A stretch of DNA of 64,000 nucleotides from Bacillota bacterium (GCA_018817915.1 JAHISX010000053.1:1-64000), one strand, 5' to 3'; shown: positions 9,749-18,658, counted from the first letter of the stretch. Notes: generated from the sequence alone by a model not told the origin. Numbers and translations are program-made.

Positions 9749-10123
9749 TTATAATTCCTCCTTCATATCAACAATTAATAGTTGATCTTTACTATTCCAA
9801 TTTGCCTTGTATTTATGCGTTTCAAATTCAAGATTCAAATTGGCAAGTTCACTCATTTCTTCCATGAATGCCTTATTGGTGACACGGCTATAAGATGAGC
9901 GGACGGTGATTCTATATTTCTGATTTTCAGGAATATCGTGACGAATCGCGTCTGTTTTATTGAGTGGTTTCACTACAATAAGTTTTTTCGCTTTATCAAA
10001 TCCAAGCATGACACTATATGCATTCTCAAAATAGACAGTTGCTGGTTTATTTAATGTAATATTTCCAGCAGCTAGTGTAACAATACAGTCTTTTGGTTTT
10101 TCATTAAACCAAGTTATTTCCAT
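9749..10123 (-). CDS. hypothetical protein in the SPFH-NfeD operon
   Basis: I do not recognise this 124-aa protein. It has no membrane segment or signal peptide and looks like a soluble mixed alpha/beta protein (IVTLAAGNITLNKPATVYFENA, then AMLGFDKAKKLIVVKPL-type strands). The track begins at a TTG that abuts the AAGGAG RBS. The ATG nine bases further on (MEITWFNEK) is the better start. It is one base from the NfeD gene, so a role in the same membrane complex is a reasonable guess only. Confidence 0.7.
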   Translation of the reverse strand: MEITWFNEKPKDCIVTLAAGNITLNKPATVYFENAYSVMLGFDKAKKLIVVKPLNKTDAIRHDIPENQKYRITVRSSYSRVTNKAFMEEMSELANLNLEFETHKYKANWNSKDQLLIVDMKEEL

Positions 10124-10201
10124 TGCAATCAACTCCTTACACTATCTATTATACCTCAAATTATTTAGATTGCAATAAAAATTACTTAAAATTATTAAAT
10201 G

Positions 10202-10648
10202 TTATTTATACCACAATTCAATAATCTCAATTCCATAATCTTCTGCATATTCACGTATGATATGTTTTATATCTTCAGTTAAACCTATTTCAGGTGTTAT
10301 ATGGCTTATGATGTAGTTCTTTAGTTCTTTAATAGAATCTAGTGCAGTATATACAAATAATTTTATTTCGACGATTTTATATCTTAAATAGATTGTTTGA
10401 GTGGATTTAGACTCGGTATCTTCGATTTTAAATTGGAGTTTTTGCTCATTAAGTGGTACGACCTGAACAACTCTTTGCACTAAAGGTATATTGAAAAATA
10501 TGGCTGGGCCATAGACGATTTTATAAAAACCACCTAATCTTTCTAATACGTGTGCTTCATTTTCTCGAGCTATTTTGTAATTTAATCCAAATAATAGTAA
10601 TACAAAAAATGTGATGACAACTATAACTATTGTAATTTCTCTTGGCAT
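10202..10648 (-). CDS. minimal SPFH/band 7 protein lacking the coiled coil
   Basis: This 148-aa protein has one N-terminal membrane segment (residues 5-24) and an SPFH head: ENEAHVLERLGGFYKIVYGPAIFFNIPL aligns with the same region of the 8359 gene. It stops at YGIEIIELWYK, exactly where the longer protein continues into NIVPPKDI and the coiled coil. It appears intact, with its own start and RBS, rather than frameshifted. It lies upstream in the same direction as the SPFH-NfeD genes and may be a head-only partner or a remnant of a duplication. Confidence 0.78.
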   Translation of the reverse strand: MPREITIVIVVITFFVLLLFGLNYKIARENEAHVLERLGGFYKIVYGPAIFFNIPLVQRVVQVVPLNEQKLQFKIEDTESKSTQTIYLRYKIVEIKLFVYTALDSIKELKNYIISHITPEIGLTEDIKHIIREYAEDYGIEIIELWYK

Positions 10649-10676
10649 GATATACCTCTTTCATAGGAATTATTTG

Positions 10677-10705
10677 TTGTATATTCTAATCTTTAATGAT
10701 ATGAT
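10677..10705 (+). promoter_or_regulatory. promoter of the thiT leader
   Basis: TTGTAT and TATGAT are separated by 17 bases. The predicted start, near 10712, is where the TPP aptamer begins. Confidence 0.6.
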
Positions 10706-10711
10706 ATAGAT

Positions 10712-10795
10712 GATCACTACGGGGAGCTTAAATGCTGAGAGGACGAAAGTCGACCCGCGAACCTGATCTGGATCATACCAGCGGAGGGATAGTCG
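10712..10795 (+). ncRNA. TPP riboswitch (THI element)
   Basis: The conserved core is easy to read: ACGGGGAGC, then CTGAGAGGA, then GACCCGCGAACCTGATCTGG, then ATACCAGCGGAGGGA. This matches the thi-box consensus that binds thiamine pyrophosphate. It lies 75 bases before a ThiT-type transporter gene, so TPP should shut off thiamine uptake. The expression platform is listed separately. Confidence 0.95.
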
Positions 10796-10833
10796 ACGAA
10801 TCATTTGTCATTTACTATCAATTTCTTGGTTAT

Positions 10834-10860
10834 CCATAGAAATTTTTTATTTTTCTAAGG
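10834..10860 (+). promoter_or_regulatory. Shine-Dalgarno-sequestering hairpin of the TPP riboswitch
   Basis: CCATAGAAA pairs with TTTCTAAGG (one A-A mismatch). The second arm contains the AAGG of the AAGGAGAAG ribosome binding site of the transporter. No U-rich terminator follows, so control is probably at translation. Pairing was done by eye. Confidence 0.5.
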
Positions 10861-10870
10861 AGAAGAAGAG

Positions 10871-11563
10871 ATGAAATTAAAGAAAGAAACGCTTAGAATG
10901 CTCATTGCTGTTAATTTACTAGCGGTAGCAATTGTTTTGGATGTCTTGACCAATGCCATACCAGGTTTAGACTTGAGTATGCCATTTGGTGGTAAGTTTT
11001 TTGGGATTTCAATGTTGCCATTGATTTTAATTGGGTTATTGATAGGATTTAAATATGGTTTGATTTCAACGCTTATTTTTGCAATCTATAATTTTGGAAT
11101 AGACTATATCATTTATCTTGAGACCTTAAGAATTACATTAGAAACATGGACAGGTATATCTTGGACCATTTGGATGATAGGGCTTCTGGTTTTACTAGAC
11201 TATATCATTCCTTTTATGTCATTTGGATTATCAGGATTATTTAAAGATGGTTTAAACAAAAGAAAAACTTTTGTGATTGCTGTCATCTTTGTAAGTATCA
11301 TTAGACTCATATCAAGTACACTCAGTGGTGTCATCTTATGGGGAAGTAGCATCGAATATGCTGCTTCACAAGTCGAATTAGGTAATGAGACAAATAATAT
11401 TGCTACTCAAATATTTTCAGCTGTTGGTGATAACTTGTGGTTATATAGTTTTGGCTATAACTTCATTTATATTTTTACAACAGGAGTAGCAGTCATTATA
11501 ATTGGGATGTTGATTTTCAATCGATTTAAAGTTATTTCTCAAAACTTACTTGAAAGAAATTGA
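10871..11563 (+). CDS. thiT: ThiT-like thiamine transporter (ECF S component)
   Basis: A 230-aa protein with six hydrophobic segments and few charged residues outside the loops, as in S components of energy-coupling-factor transporters. FGGKFFGISMLPLILIGLLIGFKYG and IYNFGIDY resemble the ThiT family. A TPP riboswitch directly upstream supports thiamine as the substrate. S components need shared EcfA/EcfT subunits, which are not in this window. The last 25 bases overlap the convergent recU gene. Confidence 0.85.
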   Translation: MKLKKETLRMLIAVNLLAVAIVLDVLTNAIPGLDLSMPFGGKFFGISMLPLILIGLLIGFKYGLISTLIFAIYNFGIDYIIYLETLRITLETWTGISWTIWMIGLLVLLDYIIPFMSFGLSGLFKDGLNKRKTFVIAVIFVSIIRLISSTLSGVILWGSSIEYAASQVELGNETNNIATQIFSAVGDNLWLYSFGYNFIYIFTTGVAVIIIGMLIFNRFKVISQNLLERN

Positions 11564-12123
11564 TCGATGACTTTGATATAGTCAAGTCTTGGTTGAAAAC
11601 CAAAGGGTATGATATATGCTTTTTCTTGAAATGCGGAATAAGGGATGGATTTTCGTCCTTTTTCTTTATCGTATTGGAGATCCCAAAATGAGAAAAGGAC
11701 TTCTGCAGGTAATAAGAAGTATTGATTATATTTCTTAAAATGAACGATTAAGAAGGCGATACCACCTTGTTTATACACATTTCTCAAATGATCAATTTGA
11801 TGTTCATGCACATTCTTTAAAGGCATGGAAGTTGTTGAATTTGTTTCTTTAGCATCAAAGTCAATATACTTGCCATGATAAATGCCATTGAAGTCAGTTG
11901 TAGATGGCGTTTTATAATAAGCTTCTGTGATTTTTGCTTTATTTCTGGCTGGATAGCTGACATTAACCACCTGAATAGGTGTTGGTTTTTTATGAATAAC
12001 AGCAATACCCATATTTAAATAATAGGTATTGGTTGCTTCAATATCTGATTCCAATGTCATACCTAGGTTTGCATAACTTGTTGTTTTGACTTGTGATTTG
12101 CGTTTTATTGGATAATTAATCAT
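11539..12123 (-). CDS. recU: Holliday junction resolvase RecU
   Basis: Endonuclease that cuts Holliday junctions in recombination and chromosome segregation; it replaces RuvC in low-GC Gram-positives and Mollicutes. GMTLESDIEATNTYYL near the N-terminus, the metal site TDFNGIY...IDFDAKET and QIDHLRNVYKQGGIAFLIV match RecU. Length 194 aa is normal. It converges on thiT with a 25-base overlap and no terminator between, so the two transcripts could form a duplex. Confidence 0.93.
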   Translation of the reverse strand: MINYPIKRKSQVKTTSYANLGMTLESDIEATNTYYLNMGIAVIHKKPTPIQVVNVSYPARNKAKITEAYYKTPSTTDFNGIYHGKYIDFDAKETNSTTSMPLKNVHEHQIDHLRNVYKQGGIAFLIVHFKKYNQYFLLPAEVLFSFWDLQYDKEKGRKSIPYSAFQEKAYIIPFGFQPRLDYIKVIDQFLSSKF

Positions 12124-12170
12124 GTCTTATTCACCTATTAACATCATAACATATATATAGAACAAAATCA

Positions 12171-12198
12171 TTGTTATATTATAAAAACATGGTATAAT
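12171..12198 (+). promoter_or_regulatory. promoter of the RNase J gene
   Basis: TTGTTA, 16 bases, then TATAAT with an upstream TGG (extended -10). Confidence 0.65.
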
Positions 12199-12235
12199 AT
12201 CAATAGTTAAAAACGTTGCTAAAGGAAGTGATAGT

Positions 12236-13909
12236 TTGAGTGAAATTCGTTTTTTTGCTTTGGGCGGATTGGGTGAAAATGGGAAGAATATGTATGTCAT
12301 TGAAGTTGACAAGCAACTATTCATCTTAGATGCAGGTATAAAATACCCTAGTTCAGAGTTATATGGGGTTGATGAAATCATCCCGGATTATAGAATATTG
12401 ATTCGTGCAAAAGACCGCATTCGAGGTATTTTCTTGTCGCATGCTCACGAAGATCATATCAGCGCATTACCTCACATCCTTAGGGACTTAAATGTTCCTG
12501 TTTATGCAACTAATTTTACGATGCAAGTCGTTATGGATATGTTGAAAGATGAAGACTACAATTTAGATGATTTGACATTAAATACGATTTCACAAAATAG
12601 TATCATTAAATTTGGTAACGTACGTGTTACCTTTTTCAGTACAACCCACTCCATCCCTGAATCAGTTGGGATCGCAGTTCATACTCTAGATGGTTCTATT
12701 GTTTATACCAGTGATTTCACGTTCGATCAAAGTGGAGATTTAAAATATCAAACAGATTTTAGAAAGATTAATGAATTAGCAGAGAAAAATGTACTCGCTT
12801 TATTAACTGAATCATTAGGTTCCACTTTAGAGCTTAATGGAGGCGTTAATGATACACTCATGCATAAATTAAACAGCGTGTATACCAATGCAGATGGTAG
12901 AATTATTGTCTCATTATTTTCTTCCGATTTACAAAAAATACAACGTATCGTTGATATTTCTTTAGCTCATCATAAGAGAATTGCAATTATTGGTAGACGT
13001 GCACAACGTATCGTTGATATCGCAATCGAGGATGGATACTTAAAAATTCCTACAGAATCTTTAGTCAATTTAAGATATATCGATGAAAAAAATAAAAATG
13101 ATGACCATGATATTGTTGCTTTAGTTACAGGAAGTAGACATGAACCGTTCTTTATGATTCAAAGAATGTGTAAGAAAACTGATCGTCTAATTCATATTAC
13201 TGAAAAAGATACTGTCATTTTGATGACGCCCCCAGTTCCAGGAACAGAAAAGATGGCAGCAAGAACTTTAGATACTTTATACCGTAGTGATGCACAAGTT
13301 CAAATGATTAATAAGAGATTATTAACATCAGCACACGCAACTGCTGAAGAATTAAAGATGATGATGAATTTACTTAAACCTAAATATATTATTCCAACGA
13401 TTGGTGAATATCGTCATCAATATGGCGTAAAAAAATTAGCTGAATCTATTGGATATCATGCAGAAGATGTCTTTATCTTGGATAATGGTGATGTACTCAC
13501 AATTAAAGATAAAGAAGCTTATGTGTCTAAAAATGACATCAGTGTTGGTGAAATCTTAATTGATGGAACTGCAATTGGTGATGTCAATGACTTTGTGATG
13601 AAGGATAGAGAATTGCTTGCTGAAGATGGCGCTTTATTGATTGTTGCTCACGTTAGTCCAAAGACTAAAACGATTTTGGGAGAAGTTCAGATTGTCACTC
13701 GAGGATTTGTCTATATCCAAGAATCTGGAGAGCTTTTAGAAAAAGTTAAAAATATGTTCTTAGAAGTAAGTAAGAAACATTTAGAAGGCAAATATATCAA
13801 TTGGAATGAATATAAACGTGATGTTAGAAACGAAGTGAACCGGTTTATATATCAAGAAACAAGAAGAAGTCCAATTACAATACCAGTCATTATTTCCACA
13901 GAAGGATAA
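12236..13909 (+). CDS. rnj: ribonuclease J
   Basis: A 557-aa metallo-beta-lactamase/beta-CASP RNase that matures and degrades RNA as an endonuclease and 5' exonuclease. FALGGLGENGKNMYVIE opens the protein. The zinc motif LSHAHEDHISALPH is near residue 73, and TTHSIPES, YTSDFTFD and the C-terminal RRSPITIPVI are as expected. It starts at TTG; GGAAGTGAT lies three bases before, the same context as in hemW. Only one RNase J copy is in this window. It works in the same RNA-decay network as pnp (32240). Confidence 0.93.
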   Translation: MSEIRFFALGGLGENGKNMYVIEVDKQLFILDAGIKYPSSELYGVDEIIPDYRILIRAKDRIRGIFLSHAHEDHISALPHILRDLNVPVYATNFTMQVVMDMLKDEDYNLDDLTLNTISQNSIIKFGNVRVTFFSTTHSIPESVGIAVHTLDGSIVYTSDFTFDQSGDLKYQTDFRKINELAEKNVLALLTESLGSTLELNGGVNDTLMHKLNSVYTNADGRIIVSLFSSDLQKIQRIVDISLAHHKRIAIIGRRAQRIVDIAIEDGYLKIPTESLVNLRYIDEKNKNDDHDIVALVTGSRHEPFFMIQRMCKKTDRLIHITEKDTVILMTPPVPGTEKMAARTLDTLYRSDAQVQMINKRLLTSAHATAEELKMMMNLLKPKYIIPTIGEYRHQYGVKKLAESIGYHAEDVFILDNGDVLTIKDKEAYVSKNDISVGEILIDGTAIGDVNDFVMKDRELLAEDGALLIVAHVSPKTKTILGEVQIVTRGFVYIQESGELLEKVKNMFLEVSKKHLEGKYINWNEYKRDVRNEVNRFIYQETRRSPITIPVIISTEG

Positions 13910-13911
13910 AA

Positions 13912-13940
13912 ATAAAGCACTCTAAATTAGAGTGCTTTAT
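13912..13940. terminator. bidirectional terminator between rnj and rarA
   Basis: A 14-bp perfect inverted repeat ATAAAGCACTCTAA/TTAGAGTGCTTTAT around one central base, with a T run on the plus side and an A-rich flank on the other. It overlaps the rarA stop codon. Confidence 0.85.
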
Positions 13941-15169
13941 CTTTTTTTATGTTTGATTTTATCAATCATTTTTAGCCGATCTGAAAGAGCTTTTTCATAA
14001 CTTGATTCATCTTTAGGATGATAATAGGTTTTATCTTTGATCGCATCTGGTAAATAGGATTGATCATTGACGCTGTCTGGATCATTATGTGGATAATGAT
14101 AAATATCAGGATTCATTTTGATTTTTCGGTTACTTGCATGATCAGGAACAACACCTGTGTCATTTTCTTCATAATCGCGAAGCGCTTGATCAATAGCGAT
14201 GGCTGCAGTATTTGATTTTGGTGAAAGTGCCATATCAATAACAATTGCTGATAAAATGAGATTTGCTTCAGGAAATCCTACTCTTATCGCGCTATCACAA
14301 GCATTTAGCACCTTACCACCCATTAAAGGATTTGCTAATCCAATATCTTCATAAGCGATGACGATGAGTCTTCGAATGATTGATTGAAGGTCACCTAAAG
14401 TGATTAATCTTGCTAGGTAATGGATTGATGCATCAACATCAGACCCTCTAATTGATTTTTGTAGTGCACTTAACAAGTCATAAAAGTGATCTTCGTGATC
14501 GTCTAAATCATGATTGATTTTGCCAGCAATACGATAAATCATTTGGGAAGTCAGTGTATCTCCATCATTTAAAACTAAAGAAGCACTTTCTAATATATTG
14601 AGTGCAGTTCTAACCTCATGATTGGAGTAACGAATGATAGCTGATAAAGCACTTTTTTCAATTTTTAAATCGACATCTAATTCTCTTACGCCATTTAAAA
14701 CTGTTTTTTCTAAAGCTTCATCATCGAGATTCTTTACTTCGTAAAGGTGACATCTTGATCTGATAGCCATATTAATGCTTTGATATGGATTTAATGTAGT
14801 TAATCCGATGATCGTTGCATTACCATTTTCCATAAATGGAAGTAGGTAATCTTGAATATCGGTTTTCATTCGATGTATTTCATCGATGACAATTAAAATG
14901 TCATGATAACTGGTTGTATCAATGATGTCTTTTAATTTAGCTTTACTATCTGTAGAAGCATTGAAAAAGTAAACATCTAAACCGGATTGTGCAGCAAATA
15001 TTTGGGCAATTGTTGTTTTTCCTGTACCAGGAGGACCATAAAGAATGAATGACAAAAGTTTCTTTTTTTCGAGCATTGATACTAAAATACCATCTTTTCC
15101 TACAAGATGGTCTTGCCCATAAACATCTTCAAATTTTTGTGGTCTCATACGATATGCTAAAGGCTTCAT
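13937..15169 (-). CDS. rarA: replication-associated recombination protein RarA (MgsA), AAA+ ATPase
   Basis: Clamp-loader-like ATPase acting at stalled replication forks. LAYRMRPQKFEDVYGQDHL begins the protein. Walker A GPPGTGKT is near residue 45, Walker B VIDEIH near 94, and the sensor region RSRCHLYEVKNL follows. The C-terminal tetramerisation part holds GSDVDASIHYLARLI and the ASNRKIK tail. Length 410 aa is typical. The gene is monocistronic, divergent from apt. Confidence 0.94.
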   Translation of the reverse strand: MKPLAYRMRPQKFEDVYGQDHLVGKDGILVSMLEKKKLLSFILYGPPGTGKTTIAQIFAAQSGLDVYFFNASTDSKAKLKDIIDTTSYHDILIVIDEIHRMKTDIQDYLLPFMENGNATIIGLTTLNPYQSINMAIRSRCHLYEVKNLDDEALEKTVLNGVRELDVDLKIEKSALSAIIRYSNHEVRTALNILESASLVLNDGDTLTSQMIYRIAGKINHDLDDHEDHFYDLLSALQKSIRGSDVDASIHYLARLITLGDLQSIIRRLIVIAYEDIGLANPLMGGKVLNACDSAIRVGFPEANLILSAIVIDMALSPKSNTAAIAIDQALRDYEENDTGVVPDHASNRKIKMNPDIYHYPHNDPDSVNDQSYLPDAIKDKTYYHPKDESSYEKALSDRLKMIDKIKHKKR

Positions 15170-15185
15170 TATCTCACCCGTTTAC

Positions 15186-15194
15186 ATTATAGCA
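15186..15194 (-). promoter_or_regulatory. extended -10 promoter of rarA
   Basis: On the minus strand it reads TGCTATAAT, followed by the RBS GGGTGAGATA and the ATG. No clear -35. Confidence 0.55.
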
Positions 15195-15282
15195 TACTTG
15201 CTTAAAAGTATAAAATAAGGTAAAATAGTAAGATAATAGATTCGTCTTTTTTTCTAAAGAAAGACACTGATGGAGGAATAAC

Positions 15283-15795
15283 ATGAATTTAAAAGATTTT
15301 ATTGCTGATGTACCTGATTTCCCAATTAAGGGCATTTTATTTAGAGATATCACACCATTGATGCTTAATGGTGAAGCATACAAGTATGCTGCTGATCAAT
15401 TTACGAAGTTTGCTGTTGAAAAAAAGGCAAACGTCATTGTTGGTCCTGAAGCGAGAGGTTTCATTTTTGGTTGTCCTGTAGCTACAAATCTTGGTATCGG
15501 ATTTGCACCTGTTAGAAAACCTGGAAAACTCCCAAGAGAAGCAGTCAGTGTTTCTTATGAACTTGAATATGGAAAAAACGAATTATGTATGCATGCTGAT
15601 GCAGTTAAAAAAGGCGATAGAGTCTTAATTGTTGATGATTTATTAGCAACAGGAGGCACGATACAAGCTGCAATCGATCTAGTTGAAAAATTAGGTGGTG
15701 AAGTTGTTGGTATTGCGTTTTTAATTGAATTATCAGATTTAAATGGTAGAGAAAAACTTGGAGCTTATGATATATTAACTTTAATCACTTATTAA
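15283..15795 (+). CDS. apt: adenine phosphoribosyltransferase
   Basis: Salvages adenine to AMP with PRPP. The type I PRTase loop [20 protein letters not shown] and the substrate segment [11 protein letters not shown] are clear. Length 170 aa is standard. TGGAGGA sits 5 bases before the ATG. It is followed 12 bases later by rel, the apt-rel order conserved in low-GC Gram-positives; the two share purine nucleotide control. Confidence 0.96.
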   Translation: MNLKDFIADVPDFPIKGILFRDITPLMLNGEAYKYAADQFTKFAVEKKANVIVGPEARGFIFGCPVATNLGIGFAPVRKPGKLPREAVSVSYELEYGKNELCMHADAVKKGDRVLIVDDLLATGGTIQAAIDLVEKLGGEVVGIAFLIELSDLNGREKLGAYDILTLITY

Positions 15796-15807
15796 GGAAG
15801 TGAATCT

Positions 15808-17985
15808 ATGACTGATCCTTTGTTTCAATCACTTGTTGAATCTTTTGATTCATATATAAAAAGAGATTCAGACATTAAGCTTATTGAAAAGGCTTATGTT
15901 TTAGCACGGGATAAGCACGAAGGACAAATGAGAAAGAGTGGAGAGCCTTATATCACTCATCCAATTGCAGTCGCAAAAATTCTTGCAGAACTTAAAGGTG
16001 GTCCAGCAACACTAATCGCTGCACTCTTACATGACACAGTTGAAGATACATCTTTAACTTTAAAAGATGTGGACACAATGTTTGGCTCAGATATTGCTCA
16101 ACTCGTTGATGGTGTAACTAAGATAGGTAAATTATCATTTACCACGCAAGCCAGCCAAGCAGATAATCATCAAAAAATGCTACTTGCCATGGCAAAAGAT
16201 ATTCGTGTTGTTTTAATCAAGATTGCTGACAGATTACACAATGTTAGAACTCTAGATTCTATGGCACCCGAAAAACAATATAAAATTGCAACTGAAACCC
16301 TTGAAATCTATGCGCCACTTGCGCATCGATTAGGGATTTTTAGAATCAAAGCTGAATTAGAGGACCGCTCATTAAGATATACTGATCCACCGATGTATTA
16401 CCGTGTATCTAATATGATACAAGCTAAAAGAACTGAACGTGAAAGTTCAATTGAACATGTGATCGAAAATATTACAGAACTATTTACTATCAGTGAATTA
16501 CATGATTTTGAAATTAAAGGACGCATTAAAAACATTTTTAGTATTTATAAAAAGATGGTTAGAGATAGTCGTGCTTTTGAAGATATCTATGATCTTTTAG
16601 CGGTTAGAATTATTGTGGATCGTATTGAAACGTGTTATCAAGCATTAGGTATCATTCATGCGAACTTTACACCGATTCCTCGTAGATTTAAAGATTATAT
16701 TGCAGTCCCTAAACCTAATATGTATCAATCCTTACATACAACTGTACTCTCTGATGATGGTACACTTTTTGAAGTCCAAATTAGAACTTCTGAAATGGAT
16801 CAAATTGCTGAATATGGGATTGCTGCTCACTGGGCATATAAAGAAAATAAAACGTATTCTAAAGAAAAAGAACAGTTTGAAATTGCTCAAAAATTAAAGT
16901 GGTACGGCGAATTACTGAAGATGAGTGAAGATACAGATGAAACCGATGGTGGTGCTGAAGAATTTGTCGGTACGATTAAAGGTGATATCTTAGATGCCAA
17001 CGTCTATGTTTTTACACCTAAAGGCGAAGTTATTGAGTTACCTAAGGGATCAACACCGATAGACTTTGCTTATCGAATTCATACAGATATCGGTAATAAA
17101 ATGGTCGGTGCTCTTGTCAATAATCGTATCGTAACCTTAGATTATGAACTGAATACAGGCGATATTGTCAGTGTAAAAATCAATAAGAATTCTTATGGGC
17201 CAAGCGAAGATTGGATGAAAATCGCCAAATCTGCGCATGCTAAACATAAGATCAAGAGTTTTTTAAATAAGCAAAATCGAGATCAAATTATCATCATGGG
17301 TAAAGACATGCTTGATCGAGAATTTTCTGCTCAAAAAGTAAGTGAATCGATTGATGATCAATTTGCTAAAAAGCATTTCGAGAGAAACATGGTTTATAAT
17401 GTGCCTGATCTTTATCTAGAAATTGGTAAGGGCATCATTAGTCCTAAGACTGTTGTAAGTAAGTTGCTCGGTCAAGAAGTTGATCGCGACTTGATGTTAC
17501 AACGTCAAATGGAAAAAGCTTCTAAGCAATTGACAACACACAGTGAAACTGGTGTCGTTATTGAAGGCTTATCAAGTCCTCAATTGAAATTAGCGAATTG
17601 CTGTCTTCCAATACCTGGAGATCCAATTATAGGTTATGTCAGTAAACAAAGTGGTATTGTGATACATGCAACATTTTGTCCAAACTGCGGACAATTTGAA
17701 GATAATCGATTGATTGAAGCTTTTTGGTCTAACAAAATCACACGCAAATATCCTACTTGGATTAAGGTTGTTGGTGGAAATAGACCAACCATGCTTGCTG
17801 ATGTTGTGACAGTTATTAATGCTTCTAGTGTTTCAATTGCTGAAGTCAATGCCATGACAACCAATAACATGGAAATGATTATTCGGATCAAAGTTTCAAT
17901 TGATAATGCTACATCACTACAATCATTAATGGTTAATTTAAGAAAAGTAAGTGAATTATATAGTGTGGAAAGAGATTTCAAATGA
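15808..17985 (+). CDS. rel: bifunctional (p)ppGpp synthetase/hydrolase (RelA/SpoT homologue)
   Basis: Stringent-response enzyme of 725 aa. The HD hydrolase domain holds HPIAVAKIL, LLHDTVEDT and KIADRLHNVRTL, all apparently intact. The synthetase domain follows with RRFKDYIAVPKPNMYQSLHTTV and VQIRT. Next come a TGS domain (VYVFTPKGEVIELPKGSTPIDFAY), a zinc-finger-like part (NCCLPIPGD) and a C-terminal ACT domain. Both catalytic halves look active, so this is probably the main Rel. The stop TGA overlaps the dtd start. Confidence 0.95.
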   Translation: MTDPLFQSLVESFDSYIKRDSDIKLIEKAYVLARDKHEGQMRKSGEPYITHPIAVAKILAELKGGPATLIAALLHDTVEDTSLTLKDVDTMFGSDIAQLVDGVTKIGKLSFTTQASQADNHQKMLLAMAKDIRVVLIKIADRLHNVRTLDSMAPEKQYKIATETLEIYAPLAHRLGIFRIKAELEDRSLRYTDPPMYYRVSNMIQAKRTERESSIEHVIENITELFTISELHDFEIKGRIKNIFSIYKKMVRDSRAFEDIYDLLAVRIIVDRIETCYQALGIIHANFTPIPRRFKDYIAVPKPNMYQSLHTTVLSDDGTLFEVQIRTSEMDQIAEYGIAAHWAYKENKTYSKEKEQFEIAQKLKWYGELLKMSEDTDETDGGAEEFVGTIKGDILDANVYVFTPKGEVIELPKGSTPIDFAYRIHTDIGNKMVGALVNNRIVTLDYELNTGDIVSVKINKNSYGPSEDWMKIAKSAHAKHKIKSFLNKQNRDQIIIMGKDMLDREFSAQKVSESIDDQFAKKHFERNMVYNVPDLYLEIGKGIISPKTVVSKLLGQEVDRDLMLQRQMEKASKQLTTHSETGVVIEGLSSPQLKLANCCLPIPGDPIIGYVSKQSGIVIHATFCPNCGQFEDNRLIEAFWSNKITRKYPTWIKVVGGNRPTMLADVVTVINASSVSIAEVNAMTTNNMEMIIRIKVSIDNATSLQSLMVNLRKVSELYSVERDFK

Positions 17986-18416
17986 GATGTATTGTCCAAA
18001 GAGTTCTTGAAGCTCAAGTAGAAGTAGAAAATCAGGTAATTGGATCAATTAAAAAAGGATATTTAATCTATGTAGGTATTCATCATGCTGATGATGAAAA
18101 ACTCATTCAAAAAATGGCACAAAAAATCATTGCTCTTCGTATTTTTGAAGATGAAAATGAAAAGATGAATTTGAATTTGAAACAAGTAAGTGGTGAGATT
18201 CTATCAATATCACAATTCACTTTATATGGTGATACCAAAGGGAATAATCGGCCGTCTTTCATAGAAGCTGCTAAACCTGAACAAGCTACAGTTCTATATA
18301 ATAAGTTTAATGAATTATTGGAAACAGATTGTCATGTTGAAAAAGGATTGTTTGGTGCACATATGAAAATCAAATCCATCAACGATGGACCAGTAACAAT
18401 CATCATTGAAATGTAA
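17982..18416 (+). CDS. dtd: D-aminoacyl-tRNA deacylase
   Basis: Removes D-amino acids (and glycine) mischarged on tRNA. MRCIVQRVLEAQVEV, the SQFTLYGDT motif and the C-terminal NDGPVT cross-subunit motif are all diagnostic. The 144-aa length is standard. ATGA overlap with rel makes apt-rel-dtd one transcription unit. No terminator is visible before the next promoter, which begins directly after the stop codon. Confidence 0.95.
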   Translation: MRCIVQRVLEAQVEVENQVIGSIKKGYLIYVGIHHADDEKLIQKMAQKIIALRIFEDENEKMNLNLKQVSGEILSISQFTLYGDTKGNNRPSFIEAAKPEQATVLYNKFNELLETDCHVEKGLFGAHMKIKSINDGPVTIIIEM

Positions 18417-18445
18417 TTGACAAAAATGCGATTTTAAGATATGAT
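18417..18445 (+). promoter_or_regulatory. near-consensus promoter of the T-box operon
   Basis: Perfect TTGACA, 17 bases, TATGAT. It begins one base after the dtd stop codon. Confidence 0.85.
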
Positions 18446-18451
18446 ATCTAT

Positions 18452-18650
18452 GTAAGTGAATCGTCTGTGATGAAGGAAGAATTCATTGATTTCTATTAGC
18501 GATGGCAGATAGTGAAAGTGCCAAGATATCAAGGATTGTGACACCTTTGGAGACAAGCTATAATGAGGGCTAGAAATGTTCTAGAACTAAGGTGGTACCG
18601 CGTATACAATTACGTCCTTAGATGTTTTAAGGATGTTTTTATTTTTTTGG
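18452..18650 (+). ncRNA. T-box leader controlling the hisS-aspS operon
   Basis: The T-box sequence AAGGTGGTACCGCG lies at 18589-18602. GTCCTTA downstream can pair either with the T-box (antiterminator) or with TAAGGATG (terminator). Stem I features are visible: an AGCGA bulge region, a GGCA...TGCC apical stem enclosing GATAGTGAAAG, and a specifier region reading TTGTGACACC. That string holds GAC (Asp) and CAC (His) overlapping as GACAC, fitting an operon with both hisS and aspS. The exact specifier was placed by eye. Confidence 0.9.
18613..18648 (+). terminator. T-box regulated terminator
   Basis: CGTCCTTA pairs with TAAGGATG (one G-T pair), followed by TTTTTATTTTTTT. The first arm competes with the T-box antiterminator. 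Confidence 0.8.
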
Positions 18651-18658
18651 AGCGATAG

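Noticed and set aside
15174-15383. 69-aa minus ORF overlapping apt
   Set aside because: It overlaps the apt coding region and the rarA promoter and has no RBS.
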